In this document: positions 17,719 to 27,250 of the stretch, piece by piece
Layout: every line of letters begins with the position of its first letter
Numbering within the stretch: position 1 is the stretch's first letter
NCBI GenBank assembly: GCA_900769445.1
Contig: CAAGGR010000042.1
Location: forward strand, 1-63,133
Source of the DNA: an uncultured Alistipes sp.
GTDB lineage: Bacteria; Bacteroidota; Bacteroidia; Bacteroidales; Rikenellaceae
Direction of reading: 5' to 3'
DNA length: 63,133 bases
Translations under genes and position numbers: made by a program
The notes under the pieces: generated by a model
Seen by the model: only the letters and a program-made list of their open reading frames with translations
Database searches by the model: none
What the model was told of the DNA's origin: nothing

Positions 17719-19281
17719 ATGAGCGAAATTCAGAAAGCGATTGAGAAGTTGATGGACAACCGTCAGACAGCTCGTATGGGTGGTGGCCAGAAGGCTATCG
17801 ACAAGCAGCACGAGAAGGGCAAGTATACCGCTCGTGAGCGTATCGCTATGTTGTTGGACGAGGGTAGCTTCGAGGAGTTCGATATGTTCGTTACTCACCG
17901 TTGCTATGACTTCGGCATGGACGCTAAGCACACCTTTGGTGATGGCGTTGTAACAGGTTATGGTACCATCGCTGGTCGTTTGGTATATGTATTTGCGCAG
18001 GACTTCACTGTAACTGCAGGTTCTTTGTCTATCTCTTTGGCAGACAAGATTTGCAAGGTTATGGATATGGCTGTTCGTAACGGCGCTCCATGTATCGGTC
18101 TTAACGACTCTGGTGGTGCTCGTATCCAGGAGGGTGTTAACGCCTTGGCTGGTTACGCAAACATCTTCCAGCGTAACGTAATGGCATCTGGTGTTATCCC
18201 ACAGATCTCTGCTATCTTTGGCCCTTGCGCTGGTGGTGCTGTTTACTCTCCAGCATTGACCGACTTTATCATCATGCGCCGTGAGACATCTAACATGTTC
18301 CTTACTGGCCCTAAGGTTGTTAAGACCGTTACTGGTGAGGATGTAACTCAGGAGCAGTTGGGTGGTGCTAACATGCACACTACAAAGAGTGGTGTTGCTC
18401 AGTTTGCAGTAGATTCTGAGGAGGAGGGTCTAAAGCTTATCCGCGACCTTCTCTCATACATGCCACAGAACTACACAGCTCTTGTGCCAGATCAGCCATG
18501 TACTGACGATATCGCTCGTAAGGAGGATATTCTTAACGAGATTATCCCTGATAACCCTAACAAGCCATACGATATGATGGAGGTTATCAAGGCCATCGTT
18601 GATAACGGTGAGTTCTTGGAGTCTGCTGCTGCTTATGCTAAGAACATCATCACTGGTTTTGCGCGTTTCAACGGTCAGTCTGTAGGTATCATCGCTAACC
18701 AGCCTAAGTTCATGGCGGGGGTACTCGATATCAACGCTTCACGTAAGGCTGCTCGTTTCGTTCGTTTCTGCGACGCCTTCAACATTCCACTCGTAACATT
18801 GGTAGACGTTCCTGGCTTCTTGCCTGGTACTGCTCAGGAGTACGGTGGTGTTATCACACACGGTGCTAAGCTTCTATTTGCTTACTGCGAGGCTACAGTG
18901 CCTAAGGTTACTGTTACATTGCGTAAGGCTTATGGTGGTGCATATATCGTTATGTCATCTAAGCACATCCGCGGTGATGTTAACTACGCATGGCCAACTG
19001 CTGAGATCGCAGTTATGGGTGCAAGTGGTGCTGTTGAGGTATTGCACGCTAAAGCTCTCTCATCATTCGAGAATGCTGAGGACAAGGCTAAGTTCGTTGC
19101 AGAGAAGGAGCAGGAGTACCGCGACAAGTTCTCTAACCCATACAACGCAGCTCGTTACGGCTACATCGATGATGTTATCGAGCCACGCAACACTCGTTTC
19201 CGCGTAATCCGTGCTTTGGAGTCTTTGCGCAACAAGCGTTTGGAGAATCCTGCAAAGCGTCATAACAACATTCCATTGTAA
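17719..19281 (+). CDS. mmdA: Methylmalonyl-CoA decarboxylase alpha subunit (carboxyltransferase)
   Basis: 520 aa. Transfers CO2 from (S)-methylmalonyl-CoA to the biotin carrier, making propionyl-CoA. Two crotonase-like carboxyltransferase halves; acyl-CoA site around NDSGGARIQEGV and second half GFLPGTAQEYGG with AYGGAYIVMSSK. Ends RHNNIPL, the usual end of this family. Followed by mmdD, mmdC, mmdB, giving the complete sodium-translocating complex and supporting decarboxylase rather than carboxylase assignment. Confidence 0.93.
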   Translation: MSEIQKAIEKLMDNRQTARMGGGQKAIDKQHEKGKYTARERIAMLLDEGSFEEFDMFVTHRCYDFGMDAKHTFGDGVVTGYGTIAGRLVYVFAQDFTVTAGSLSISLADKICKVMDMAVRNGAPCIGLNDSGGARIQEGVNALAGYANIFQRNVMASGVIPQISAIFGPCAGGAVYSPALTDFIIMRRETSNMFLTGPKVVKTVTGEDVTQEQLGGANMHTTKSGVAQFAVDSEEEGLKLIRDLLSYMPQNYTALVPDQPCTDDIARKEDILNEIIPDNPNKPYDMMEVIKAIVDNGEFLESAAAYAKNIITGFARFNGQSVGIIANQPKFMAGVLDINASRKAARFVRFCDAFNIPLVTLVDVPGFLPGTAQEYGGVITHGAKLLFAYCEATVPKVTVTLRKAYGGAYIVMSSKHIRGDVNYAWPTAEIAVMGASGAVEVLHAKALSSFENAEDKAKFVAEKEQEYRDKFSNPYNAARYGYIDDVIEPRNTRFRVIRALESLRNKRLENPAKRHNNIPL

Positions 19282-19303
19282 TCTTATAACACACAGATAA
19301 GTT

Positions 19304-19618
19304 ATGATGATACTTACAACAAACTGGGGTAACGCATCGCTTATGGCATTGGTGAGCATCTGCTTGGTGTTCGTGATGCTTGTACTTCTTATCTTCATCC
19401 TAAAGCTCTTCGGAGTTATCTTTGCGGAGAAGAAGGCAGCGGTGACCACATCTACAGCAGTATCATCTGACGAGATTAGTGAGGAGGAGGTGGCAGCTAT
19501 TGCTATGGCTGTCAACCTCTTCTTTAATCGTCACGATGAGGAGAGCGATGTGCTTACATTCCGCCAGAACCACGATGTATCTGCTTGGCAGGTTCGCAAT
19601 ATTAACAAGCAGCTCTAA
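19304..19618 (+). CDS. mmdD: Methylmalonyl-CoA decarboxylase delta subunit (OadG family)
   Basis: 104 aa. One N-terminal membrane helix (about residues 10-36, LMALVSICLVFVMLVLLIFILKLFGVIF) and a soluble tail ending near SAWQVRNINKQL. OadG-type subunits stabilise the complex and link alpha and beta parts. Position between mmdA and the biotin carrier agrees. Confidence 0.85.
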   Translation: MMILTTNWGNASLMALVSICLVFVMLVLLIFILKLFGVIFAEKKAAVTTSTAVSSDEISEEEVAAIAMAVNLFFNRHDEESDVLTFRQNHDVSAWQVRNINKQL

Positions 19619-19641
19619 TAATTATTTACTTAGAAAGGATT

Positions 19642-20070
19642 ATGCAGAAATTCAAATTCAATATTAACGGCAAGAGCTATGAGGCTATTGTTGAGGAGAC
19701 AGAGCGCAACACAGCTCGTGTGGAGCTTAACGGTAAGAGCTACACAGTACAGGTAGAGAAAGAGGAGGCTATCGTATCTCCTAAGATTGCTGCCGTTAAG
19801 CCATCATCACAGGGTGCAGATTTCGTGGAGGCTCCACAGCAGCCTATCACCGGCAACGCTGGCTCTATCAAGTCACCACTTCCAGGTAGCGTATCAAAGA
19901 TCAAGGTTAAGGAGGGTCAGGCTGTTAAGGCAGGTGAGGTTCTTATGACCTTGGAGGCTATGAAGATGGAGAACGAGATTATGGCTCCAGGCGCTGGTAC
20001 CGTTAAGAAGATCTATGTTGCTGAGGGCAAGGCTGTTCAGCAGGGTGAGGCTCTTATCGATATCGCTTAA
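19642..20070 (+). CDS. mmdC: Methylmalonyl-CoA decarboxylase gamma subunit (biotin carrier)
   Basis: 142 aa. The C-terminal biotinyl domain carries LEAMKMEN with biotin-attachment Lys108. The N-terminal half has a small beta domain (FKFNINGKSYEAIVEE) and a Pro/Ala linker around residues 45-75. Carries CO2 from MmdA to the membrane subunit MmdB. Confidence 0.94.
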   Translation: MQKFKFNINGKSYEAIVEETERNTARVELNGKSYTVQVEKEEAIVSPKIAAVKPSSQGADFVEAPQQPITGNAGSIKSPLPGSVSKIKVKEGQAVKAGEVLMTLEAMKMENEIMAPGAGTVKKIYVAEGKAVQQGEALIDIA

Positions 20071-20094
20071 TTGCTAACTCTTAATATTAGATAT

Positions 20095-21504
20095 ATGAAG
20101 AGTGTAAAATTCTACTTTTCTTTGCTTCTTTCGGCAGTGATGCTCTCGCTCTCTATGCCAGCTATGGCACAGGAAGAGGTTGCAGAGATTGCCCAGGAGG
20201 CTGTGGAGAATGTCGCTATCGTAGAGGTTGCTGAGGTAGCCGAGGTAGCTGAGGAGGCTCACGTAGCCCCTATGCAGGGCTCACAGGGTCGTGATAATGC
20301 CGAGATTGACGCTGAGTTCAGCGTTGGTAAGGCTGTTTCTGACTTCATCGAGCAGGCAGGTTTCAACGGTTTCTTCAAGGGCGATAACTGGAAGTGCGCA
20401 GTGATGTTGCTCATCTCTTTCGTGTTGCTCTACCTTGCTATCGTTAAGAAGTTCGAGCCATTGTTGTTGATGCCTATCGCATTTGGTATGTTGCTTACCA
20501 ACCTTCCAGGTGCAGGCATGTTCCACTCAGAGCTATTTGCTGGTGGTCATGTTCATTGGGCTGAGTTTGCAACTGGCTCAGGTGTAGGTCTTTTGGACTA
20601 CCTCTATTTGGGTGTTAAGCTCGGTATCTACCCTTGCTTGATCTTCGTAGGTGTTGGTGCTATGACCGACTTCGGTCCATTGATTGCTAACCCTAAGAGC
20701 TTGCTTTTGGGTGCTGCAGCACAGATTGGTATCTTCGCAACATTCCTTGGTGCGTTGGCTCTTGGCTTCAACTACTGGGAGGCAGGTTCTATCGGTATCA
20801 TCGGTGGTGCTGACGGTCCTACGGCTATCTATCTAACATCTAAGCTTGCCCCACACTTGTTGGGTCCTATCGCTGTTGCAGCATACTCATACATGGCATT
20901 GGTACCTGTTATCCAGCCACCTATCATGAAGTTGCTCACAACAGAGAAGGAACGCAAGATTGAGATGAAGCAGTTGCGCACCGTATCGCAGCGTGAGAAG
21001 ATTATCTTCCCTATCGTTATCACTGTTATCATCGCCCTTCTTCTTCCATCAGCAGCGCCACTTATCGGCTGCTTGATGCTTGGTAACCTTATGAAGGAGT
21101 GTGGCGTAACTGAGCGTTTGTCTAAGACCGTGCAGAACGAATTGATGAACATCGTTACCATCTTCCTTGGTATCTCTGTAGGTGCTACTGCTACCGCTGA
21201 GTCATTCCTTAACTGGCAGACTTTGGGTATCCTTACCCTCGGTATCGTAGCCTTCTCAATCGGCTCTGCAAGTGGTGTAATCTTGGCTAAGATTATGAAC
21301 CTCTTCTCAAAGGAGAAGATCAACCCACTTATCGGTTCAGCAGGTGTATCAGCTGTGCCTATGGCTGCGCGTGTATCGCAGACTGTTGGTCAGCAGTACA
21401 ACCCAGGCAACTTCTTGTTGATGCATGCTATGGGTCCAAACGTAGCAGGTGTTATCGGTTCAGCAGTTGCAGCAGGTATCTTGCTTGCATTCTTGCCATT
21501 GTAA
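20095..21504 (+). CDS. mmdB: Na+-translocating methylmalonyl-CoA decarboxylase beta subunit
   Basis: 469 aa from ATG 20095; the longer frame would need TTG. Membrane subunit that releases CO2 and pumps Na+. Conserved OadB segments include GVGAMTDFGPLIANPKSLLLG, GGADGPTAIY and PLIGSAGVSAVPMAARVSQ. Odd: the N-terminus has a cleavable-looking signal (AVMLSLSMPAMAQ) then an acidic Val/Ala/Glu repeat of about 35 residues before the OadB domain, so the first segment is probably exported. Last gene of mmdADCB. Confidence 0.92.
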   Translation: MKSVKFYFSLLLSAVMLSLSMPAMAQEEVAEIAQEAVENVAIVEVAEVAEVAEEAHVAPMQGSQGRDNAEIDAEFSVGKAVSDFIEQAGFNGFFKGDNWKCAVMLLISFVLLYLAIVKKFEPLLLMPIAFGMLLTNLPGAGMFHSELFAGGHVHWAEFATGSGVGLLDYLYLGVKLGIYPCLIFVGVGAMTDFGPLIANPKSLLLGAAAQIGIFATFLGALALGFNYWEAGSIGIIGGADGPTAIYLTSKLAPHLLGPIAVAAYSYMALVPVIQPPIMKLLTTEKERKIEMKQLRTVSQREKIIFPIVITVIIALLLPSAAPLIGCLMLGNLMKECGVTERLSKTVQNELMNIVTIFLGISVGATATAESFLNWQTLGILTLGIVAFSIGSASGVILAKIMNLFSKEKINPLIGSAGVSAVPMAARVSQTVGQQYNPGNFLLMHAMGPNVAGVIGSAVAAGILLAFLPL

Positions 21505-21526
21505 TCGATACCTATATATATAATAG

Positions 21527-21556
21527 AGGGCGTATCCGAAAGGATATGCCCTTTTT
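21527..21556 (+). terminator. Rho-independent terminator of the mmd operon
   Basis: GGGCGTATCC, tetraloop GAAA, GGATATGCCC, then TTTTT. Confidence 0.85.
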
Positions 21557-21644
21557 CATATAATGCCTCACATGGGTGTTGTTTGTCTCGGAATTTTTGC
21601 TTAATTTTGTATATCTATTGACAAACAGTAAAACTATATAGACT

Positions 21645-24098
21645 ATGAAAAGGTTATTTTTACTTGTTGCGCTCTTTGGCGTGCTTGCGGTTGGTTGTGA
21701 GAATCTGTTGCCAAATGAGCAATCTCCAAATTCAAATGCGATTTTTGTTACCGACAGCAACGATGCTTACATTATCGAAGTTGCGGGTGGTGAGCTTGTG
21801 GTAACCATCACAACCAATGTAGATTATAGTATCGTTATCCCCGAGGAGGCTAAATCTTGGTTGAGCGTTGCCGATACACGTGCCGAGGCGCGTATGGAGA
21901 AGCAAACCTTTATCATTGCAGAAAACGACACGTTTGAAACTCGCCTGGCAAACGTCGAGTTTGTGGATGGCGATGGCAAGGTGCTGAAGACTATTCTCTT
22001 TTCACAAAAGTGCGATGATAAAGTCTTTACTACCGATGCTGAGGGTAACTATATTGTTATCGCTGAGGGTGGCGAGGTGCATGTTGCTGTAACAACCAAT
22101 TTGGAGTATAGCGTTGCAATCCCCGAAGAGGCGCAAAAGTGGTTAAGCGTTGCCGATACACGAGTAGAGGTTCGTGAGGAGACTTTGACATTTATTGTTG
22201 CAGAAAATGAGACCTTCGAGGAGCGTTCGGTAAGTGTAGAACTGCTTGATAACGCAGGTGTGGTTTTGCAGACTATGACATTTGTACAGAGAGGTCAGGC
22301 TAAGGTCTTTGAGACCGATGGTAAGAATAGCTATGCCGTTGATGCTGTGGGTGGCAAAGTTAATATTGTTGTAACTACCAATCTCGAGTATAACATAAAT
22401 ATTGCGGAGGATGCTCAGGAGTGGTTGAGTGTCGTTGATACGCGTGCTGTGGTGCGTGAAGAGACTTTGACATTTATTGTCGCAAGGAATGAGGCATACG
22501 ACAGGCGTAGCACAACTGTAGAATTCATTGATAATGAAGGTAATGTATTGCAGACAATCGAATTTGTTCAGCGCGCTGCATTAATGCTACAATTTACTTG
22601 CCCCTCGAATGAGATTTGGTATACCAATGGTGAAACAACAGAGCCAACAATGCCAAATGCAACCAATGTTTTTGGTGCAAATATAGTATCAAATGAATAT
22701 GATGCTGAGAAAGAGTGTTGGGTAATTAAGTTTGATGGCGACGTAACTTCAATTGGAGAGGGGGCATTCTGTTTATGCAGTAGCCTAACAAGTGTAACCA
22801 TTCCAGATGGTGTAACTACAATTGGAGAGGGGGCATTCTGTTTATGCAGGAGCCTAACAAGTGTAACCATTCCAGATGGTGTAACTACAATTGGGGATTC
22901 TACATTCGCTGCTTGCGATAGCCTAACAAGTATTACAATTCCTGATAGTGTAACTACAATTGGAGATAATGCATTCCAGAATTGCAGTAGCCTAACAAAT
23001 ATAACTATTCCAGATAGTGTAACTGAAATTGGAATTTTTACATTCGCTGCTTGCATTAGCCTAACAAGTGTAACAATTCCAGATAGTGTAACTATAATTG
23101 GAGAGGGGGCATTCTATTATTGCATTAGCCTAACCGAATTTAATGGTAAGTATGCATCAGAAGATGGCAGATGCCTAATTATTGATGGTACTATAAATTC
23201 ATTTGCACCAGCAGGGCTTACAGAATATACTATTCCAGATAGTGTAACTACAATTGGAGAGAGGGCATTCGCTTCGTGTGAAAGCCTAACAAGTATAACT
23301 ATTCTAGATAGTGTAACTTCAATTGGAGATTATGCATTCGCTTGGAGCCCTAGCCTAACAAGTATAACTATTCCAGATAGTGTAACTGAAATTGGATATC
23401 AAGCATTCTCTGGTTGCAGTAGCCTATCCAAGTTTAATGGCAAGTATGCATCAGAAGATGGCAGATGTTTAATTGTTGATGGTACACTTAATTCATTTGC
23501 AATTGGTTGCGGTGTAACGGAATATACTATTCCAAATAGTGTAACTACAATTGGAGATTATGCATTCCAGAATTGCAGTAGCCTAACAAATATAACTATT
23601 CCAGATAGTGTAACTACAATTGGAGATTATGCATTCCAGAATTGCAGTAGCCTAACAAGTGTAACTATTGGTGATCGTGTAACTATAATTGGAGCGAGTG
23701 CATTCAGTTCTTGCAGTAGCCTAACAAGTGTAACTATTGGTGATAGTGTAACTACAATTGGAGAGTGGGCATTCTGTTATTGCGATAGCCTAACAAGTAT
23801 TACAATTCCTGATAGTGTAACTACAATTGGAGAGTGGGCATTCTGTTCTTGCAGTAGCCTATCAAGTATAACTATTCCAGATAGTGTAACTTCAATTGGA
23901 GGTTATGCATTCTATGATTGCAGGAGCCTAACAAGTGTATATTGCAAGGCTGTAACACCGCCTGCTGGAGGTTCTGATATGTTTTACAGTAATGCCTCTG
24001 GTCGTAAGATTTATGTACCAATGGAGAGTGTTGATGCTTATAGAATGGCTTCAGGATGGGGTGAATATGCAGATGCGATTGAGGGCTACAATTTTTAG
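21645..24098 (+). CDS. BspA-like leucine-rich-repeat surface lipoprotein with BACON-like repeats
   Basis: 817 aa. Lipobox LAVGC (Cys around 18). Three consecutive BACON-like units of about 95 aa (each with GG..V.V.TTN..YSI, WLSV.DTR and LTFIVA.NE), residues about 25-315. Then about 14 LRR_5 repeats of 23 residues (LTSVTIPDGVTTIGEGAF type), residues about 360-765, and a short C-terminal cap. BspA-like proteins bind host proteins or polysaccharide. The LRR DNA (22738-23940) is near-identical from unit to unit and more AT-rich than its neighbours, suggesting repeat turnover or acquisition. Confidence 0.88.
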   Translation: MKRLFLLVALFGVLAVGCENLLPNEQSPNSNAIFVTDSNDAYIIEVAGGELVVTITTNVDYSIVIPEEAKSWLSVADTRAEARMEKQTFIIAENDTFETRLANVEFVDGDGKVLKTILFSQKCDDKVFTTDAEGNYIVIAEGGEVHVAVTTNLEYSVAIPEEAQKWLSVADTRVEVREETLTFIVAENETFEERSVSVELLDNAGVVLQTMTFVQRGQAKVFETDGKNSYAVDAVGGKVNIVVTTNLEYNINIAEDAQEWLSVVDTRAVVREETLTFIVARNEAYDRRSTTVEFIDNEGNVLQTIEFVQRAALMLQFTCPSNEIWYTNGETTEPTMPNATNVFGANIVSNEYDAEKECWVIKFDGDVTSIGEGAFCLCSSLTSVTIPDGVTTIGEGAFCLCRSLTSVTIPDGVTTIGDSTFAACDSLTSITIPDSVTTIGDNAFQNCSSLTNITIPDSVTEIGIFTFAACISLTSVTIPDSVTIIGEGAFYYCISLTEFNGKYASEDGRCLIIDGTINSFAPAGLTEYTIPDSVTTIGERAFASCESLTSITILDSVTSIGDYAFAWSPSLTSITIPDSVTEIGYQAFSGCSSLSKFNGKYASEDGRCLIVDGTLNSFAIGCGVTEYTIPNSVTTIGDYAFQNCSSLTNITIPDSVTTIGDYAFQNCSSLTSVTIGDRVTIIGASAFSSCSSLTSVTIGDSVTTIGEWAFCYCDSLTSITIPDSVTTIGEWAFCSCSSLSSITIPDSVTSIGGYAFYDCRSLTSVYCKAVTPPAGGSDMFYSNASGRKIYVPMESVDAYRMASGWGEYADAIEGYNF

Positions 24099-24121
24099 GA
24101 AGGTCTAATTTATATATGTTG

Positions 24122-24158
24122 ATATCCGCGCTACGAATGTGGCGCGGGTATTATTTTT
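24122..24158 (+). terminator. Terminator of the BspA-like gene
   Basis: ATATCCGCGC and GCGCGGGTAT pair over a 10-base loop, followed by TATTTTT. Confidence 0.75.
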
Positions 24159-24182
24159 AATGCCCGCAATATAAACCCCGTC

Positions 24183-24249
24183 ATCGCGAAGAATTGCATC
24201 CGCAAACCGAGCTGATACTCACAGAGTTACTATGCAATTCTGTGGCGAT
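24183..24249. repeat. Imperfect palindrome (REP/MITE-like)
   Basis: ATCGCGAAGAATTGCAT at 24183-24199 is mirrored by ATGCAATTCTGTGGCGAT at 24232-24249 across a 32-base centre. Only one copy in the window. The 24098-24416 gap also holds the terminator above and, at 24330-24436, a tail module shared with other intergenic repeats; no gene seen. Confidence 0.6.
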
Positions 24250-24329
24250 CTACCTTTGTTTTACCTCATTGCTGATACGCAATACTTACAGCCAACAGCG
24301 AAGTTTAACAGCGGTAGACCCTCATGTAA

Positions 24330-24436
24330 ACTGAAAGGTGAAAGATGAAAAGTGAACTTTGCTACGGATCGGCAGAACAAGTAAACTTGCTCTGCTCTCT
24401 CCTTAATCACAAAGTTCACTTTTCAGTTGTCAGTTC
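24330..24436. repeat. Inverted AAGTTCACTTTTCA modules overlapping the uvrA 3' end
   Basis: One module (GAAAAGTGAACTTTG, 24347-24361) faces a reverse copy (CAAAGTTCACTTTTCAG, about 24410-24426). The reverse copy includes the uvrA stop codon (24416-24418) and its last codons. The same module recurs at 47050-47080 and 53860-53905. Confidence 0.65.
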
Positions 24437-27241
24437 CTTTAAGAATTGTCCCGTATAGCTCGCCTTGACCTTCATAATATCCTCTGGTGTACCCTCGGCA
24501 ACGAGTTCTCCGCCTGCGCTACCACCCTCAGGTCCCATATCTATAATCCAGTCGGCGACCTTAACTACATCCAAGTTATGCTCGATAACGATAACTGTAT
24601 TACCGCAATCGACAAGGCGGTTGATAACATCGAGCAGTTGACGAATATCTTCAAAATGCAGACCCGTAGTTGGCTCATCGAGGATATATAGTGTGCTACC
24701 CGTCTCGCGCTTCGATAGCTCCGTAGCGAGCTTTATACGCTGCGACTCACCTCCCGAGAGGGTTGTGCAGGGCTGTCCTAACGTAAGGTAACCAAGACCC
24801 ACCTCCTGCACCGCGCGCAACTTCTGATATATAGCTGGGATATGCTCGAAGAACTCCACAGCCATATTTATCGTCATATTAAGAACATCGTTGATGCTCT
24901 TACCCTTATACTTTACCTCCAACGTCTCGCGATTATAGCGCTTACCGCCACACGCCTTACACTTGACATACACGTCGGGCAGGAAGTTCATCTCGATAGT
25001 CTGATGACCCGCGCCACGACACTCCTCGCAGCGACCGCCCTTCACGTTAAAGGAGAAGCGACCCGCCTTATAGCCACGAATCTGGGCATCGGGCGTAAGC
25101 TCGAAGAGCTTGCGAATATCGGCAAAGACATTGGTATATGTAGCAGGATTACTGCGTGGTGTACGACCTATAGGCGACTGGTCGACAACAACCAACTTAT
25201 CGATATGCTCCAAACCCTCTAACGCATCATACTTTAACGGCTGGTCGTAGGAGCGATATAGGTGTCGCGCAATAATTGGGCGCAGCGTACCATTTATAAG
25301 CGAAGACTTACCCGAGCCAGAAACACCCGTAACGCAGACGAACTTACCCAGCGGTATAGATACGTCCACACTCTTAAGGTTATGTCCCTGTGCGCCACGA
25401 ATAGTGAGCCACTTACCATTGCCCTCGCGGAGTTTTGCGGGTGGCTCTATACGTTTACGACCCGTAAGGTAGTCGGCAGTTATAGTATCGCTCTTGCAGA
25501 TATCCTCATATGTTCCCACCGCAGTAATCTTACCACCACGACGACCCGCATAAGGGCCTACATCTACGATGTAGTCTGCCGAGCGCATCATATCCTCGTC
25601 ATGCTCAACTACGATGACCGAGTTACCAGCATCGCGCAGGTTTTTAAGGCTATTTATAAGCCTACGGTTATCTCTCTGATGCAGACCTATGCTCGGCTCA
25701 TCGAGGATATACAACACATTCACAAGTTTTGAGCCTATCTGTGTTGCAAGCCTTATGCGCTGCGACTCACCACCCGATATTGTACGTGATGCGCGCGCCA
25801 AAGAGAGGTAACCCAAGCCCACATCTATCAAGAAGCCTACCCTCTCGCGTATCTCCTTCACAATATCGCGAGCTATCATCTGCTCCTTCTCGTTGAGGTG
25901 TTCCTCGATATGCGACATCCACTCCGAAAACTCCGAGATGGACATTGCAGAGAGCTGGGCGATATTCTTATCTCCAATTCTAAACTGCAACGCCTCAGGC
26001 TTTAGACGTGAACCACCACATGCAGGGCAAGTCTCGACAACGAGGAACTGCTCTCGCCACTTCTCGCCACGCTTCGACTCCTCGTCGACCTCGCGCATTA
26101 TCCAGTCCGAGAGTCCCATCCACTGGCACAACTGCGTACCTCCTGAGGTGCTAAACTCCGCCAGGTGGATAGTCATAGGCTCCGAGTCGCCATATAAAAT
26201 AGCATTCATACCCTCCTGCGATATAGTCTCAATGGGGTCGTCTATGGTGAAGTCATACCTACGTCCCAGCATCTCCATCATCGCAAAGAGCATATTGTTA
26301 TGGTGCTTACCCAAAGGCTCGATACCACCCTCACGAATAGTACGCGACATATCTGGGACAATCTTACTTAGTTCAAACACCGCTCGCTCACCCAAGCCGC
26401 TACATACACTACAAGCACCCTTAGGCGAGTTAAACGAGAAGGTGTGAGGCTGTGGCTCCTCGAAGGCCTCGCCCGTAGTTGGACACATAAGATTGCGCGA
26501 GTAGTAGCGCACACCCTCAGTGCCATAGTCGTATAACATCATCGTACCCTTACCGTGGCGCATAGCCTCATTCAGTGAGGTGAGCATACGCTCGCGGTGG
26601 GCATCGCCTATAACAAGGCGGTCGATGACCATATCTATCGTATGAATCTTATATCTGTCGAGCTTCATACCAGGCGATATCTCGCATATCTTGCCATCGA
26701 TGCGGGCATAGATATAACCCTTACGCGACATCGTCTCAAAGAGTTCACGGTAGTGTCCCTTACGACCCTTAACCACAGGGGCAAGAAAGGCTACCTTGCG
26801 ACCATCAAAGCCCTCGATCATAAGATCGCAAATCTGCTTATCGGAGTAGCGCACCATCGCCTCGCCCGTATGTGGCGAGTAGGCGCGCGAGGCACGGGCA
26901 AAGAGCAGTCGCAAGAAGTCGCTAATCTCGGTTACCGTACCTACTGTCGAACGTGGATTTTTGTTGGTTGTCTTCTGCTCAATGGCAATAACAGGGCTAA
27001 GACCCGTGATATGGTCTACATCAGGGCGCTCCATATTGCCAACAAACTGGCGAGCATACGACGATAGGGTCTCCATATAGCGACGCTGACCCTCAGCATA
27101 GATAGTGTCGAAAGCCAACGATGACTTTCCCGAGCCAGACATACCAGTAATAACAACGAGGGAGTCGCGCGGTATGGCAACATCCACGTTCTTAAGGTTA
27201 TGCACCCTGGCACCTGTAACTATAATCTCGCGCTTCGACAT
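24416..27241 (-). CDS. uvrA: Excinuclease ABC subunit A
   Basis: 941 aa. DNA damage recognition ATPase of nucleotide excision repair. Two ABC modules: Walker A GMSGSGKSSLAF and GVSGSGKSSLIN, signatures LSRTISGGESQRIRL-like and TLSGGESQRIKLA. Zinc-finger cysteines are visible in CSVCSGLG, CPACGGSR, CEECRGAG and CKACGGKR. Full-length. Last gene of a five-gene minus-strand cluster, 9 bp after the TSUP gene. Its final residues (TTEK) are encoded by an intergenic repeat module. Confidence 0.96.
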   Translation of the reverse strand: MSKREIIVTGARVHNLKNVDVAIPRDSLVVITGMSGSGKSSLAFDTIYAEGQRRYMETLSSYARQFVGNMERPDVDHITGLSPVIAIEQKTTNKNPRSTVGTVTEISDFLRLLFARASRAYSPHTGEAMVRYSDKQICDLMIEGFDGRKVAFLAPVVKGRKGHYRELFETMSRKGYIYARIDGKICEISPGMKLDRYKIHTIDMVIDRLVIGDAHRERMLTSLNEAMRHGKGTMMLYDYGTEGVRYYSRNLMCPTTGEAFEEPQPHTFSFNSPKGACSVCSGLGERAVFELSKIVPDMSRTIREGGIEPLGKHHNNMLFAMMEMLGRRYDFTIDDPIETISQEGMNAILYGDSEPMTIHLAEFSTSGGTQLCQWMGLSDWIMREVDEESKRGEKWREQFLVVETCPACGGSRLKPEALQFRIGDKNIAQLSAMSISEFSEWMSHIEEHLNEKEQMIARDIVKEIRERVGFLIDVGLGYLSLARASRTISGGESQRIRLATQIGSKLVNVLYILDEPSIGLHQRDNRRLINSLKNLRDAGNSVIVVEHDEDMMRSADYIVDVGPYAGRRGGKITAVGTYEDICKSDTITADYLTGRKRIEPPAKLREGNGKWLTIRGAQGHNLKSVDVSIPLGKFVCVTGVSGSGKSSLINGTLRPIIARHLYRSYDQPLKYDALEGLEHIDKLVVVDQSPIGRTPRSNPATYTNVFADIRKLFELTPDAQIRGYKAGRFSFNVKGGRCEECRGAGHQTIEMNFLPDVYVKCKACGGKRYNRETLEVKYKGKSINDVLNMTINMAVEFFEHIPAIYQKLRAVQEVGLGYLTLGQPCTTLSGGESQRIKLATELSKRETGSTLYILDEPTTGLHFEDIRQLLDVINRLVDCGNTVIVIEHNLDVVKVADWIIDMGPEGGSAGGELVAEGTPEDIMKVKASYTGQFLKELTTEK

Positions 27242-27250
27242 CCTCCAAAA

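Noticed and set aside
20071..20094. Upstream TTG start for mmdB
   Set aside because: It starts directly at the mmdC stop and adds residues before a clear signal-like sequence; ATG 20095 is better.
22568..23056. 162-aa minus-strand ORF opposite the BspA-like gene
   Set aside because: Antisense shadow of LRR repeats; composition simply mirrors the repeat.
22738..23940. LRR DNA repeats as CRISPR or satellite
   Set aside because: They encode in-frame 23-residue LRR_5 repeats within a complete lipoprotein gene.
24098..24416. tRNA or other stable RNA in the gap before uvrA
   Set aside because: No cloverleaf could be drawn; the visible structure is a terminator, a palindrome and inverted repeat modules.
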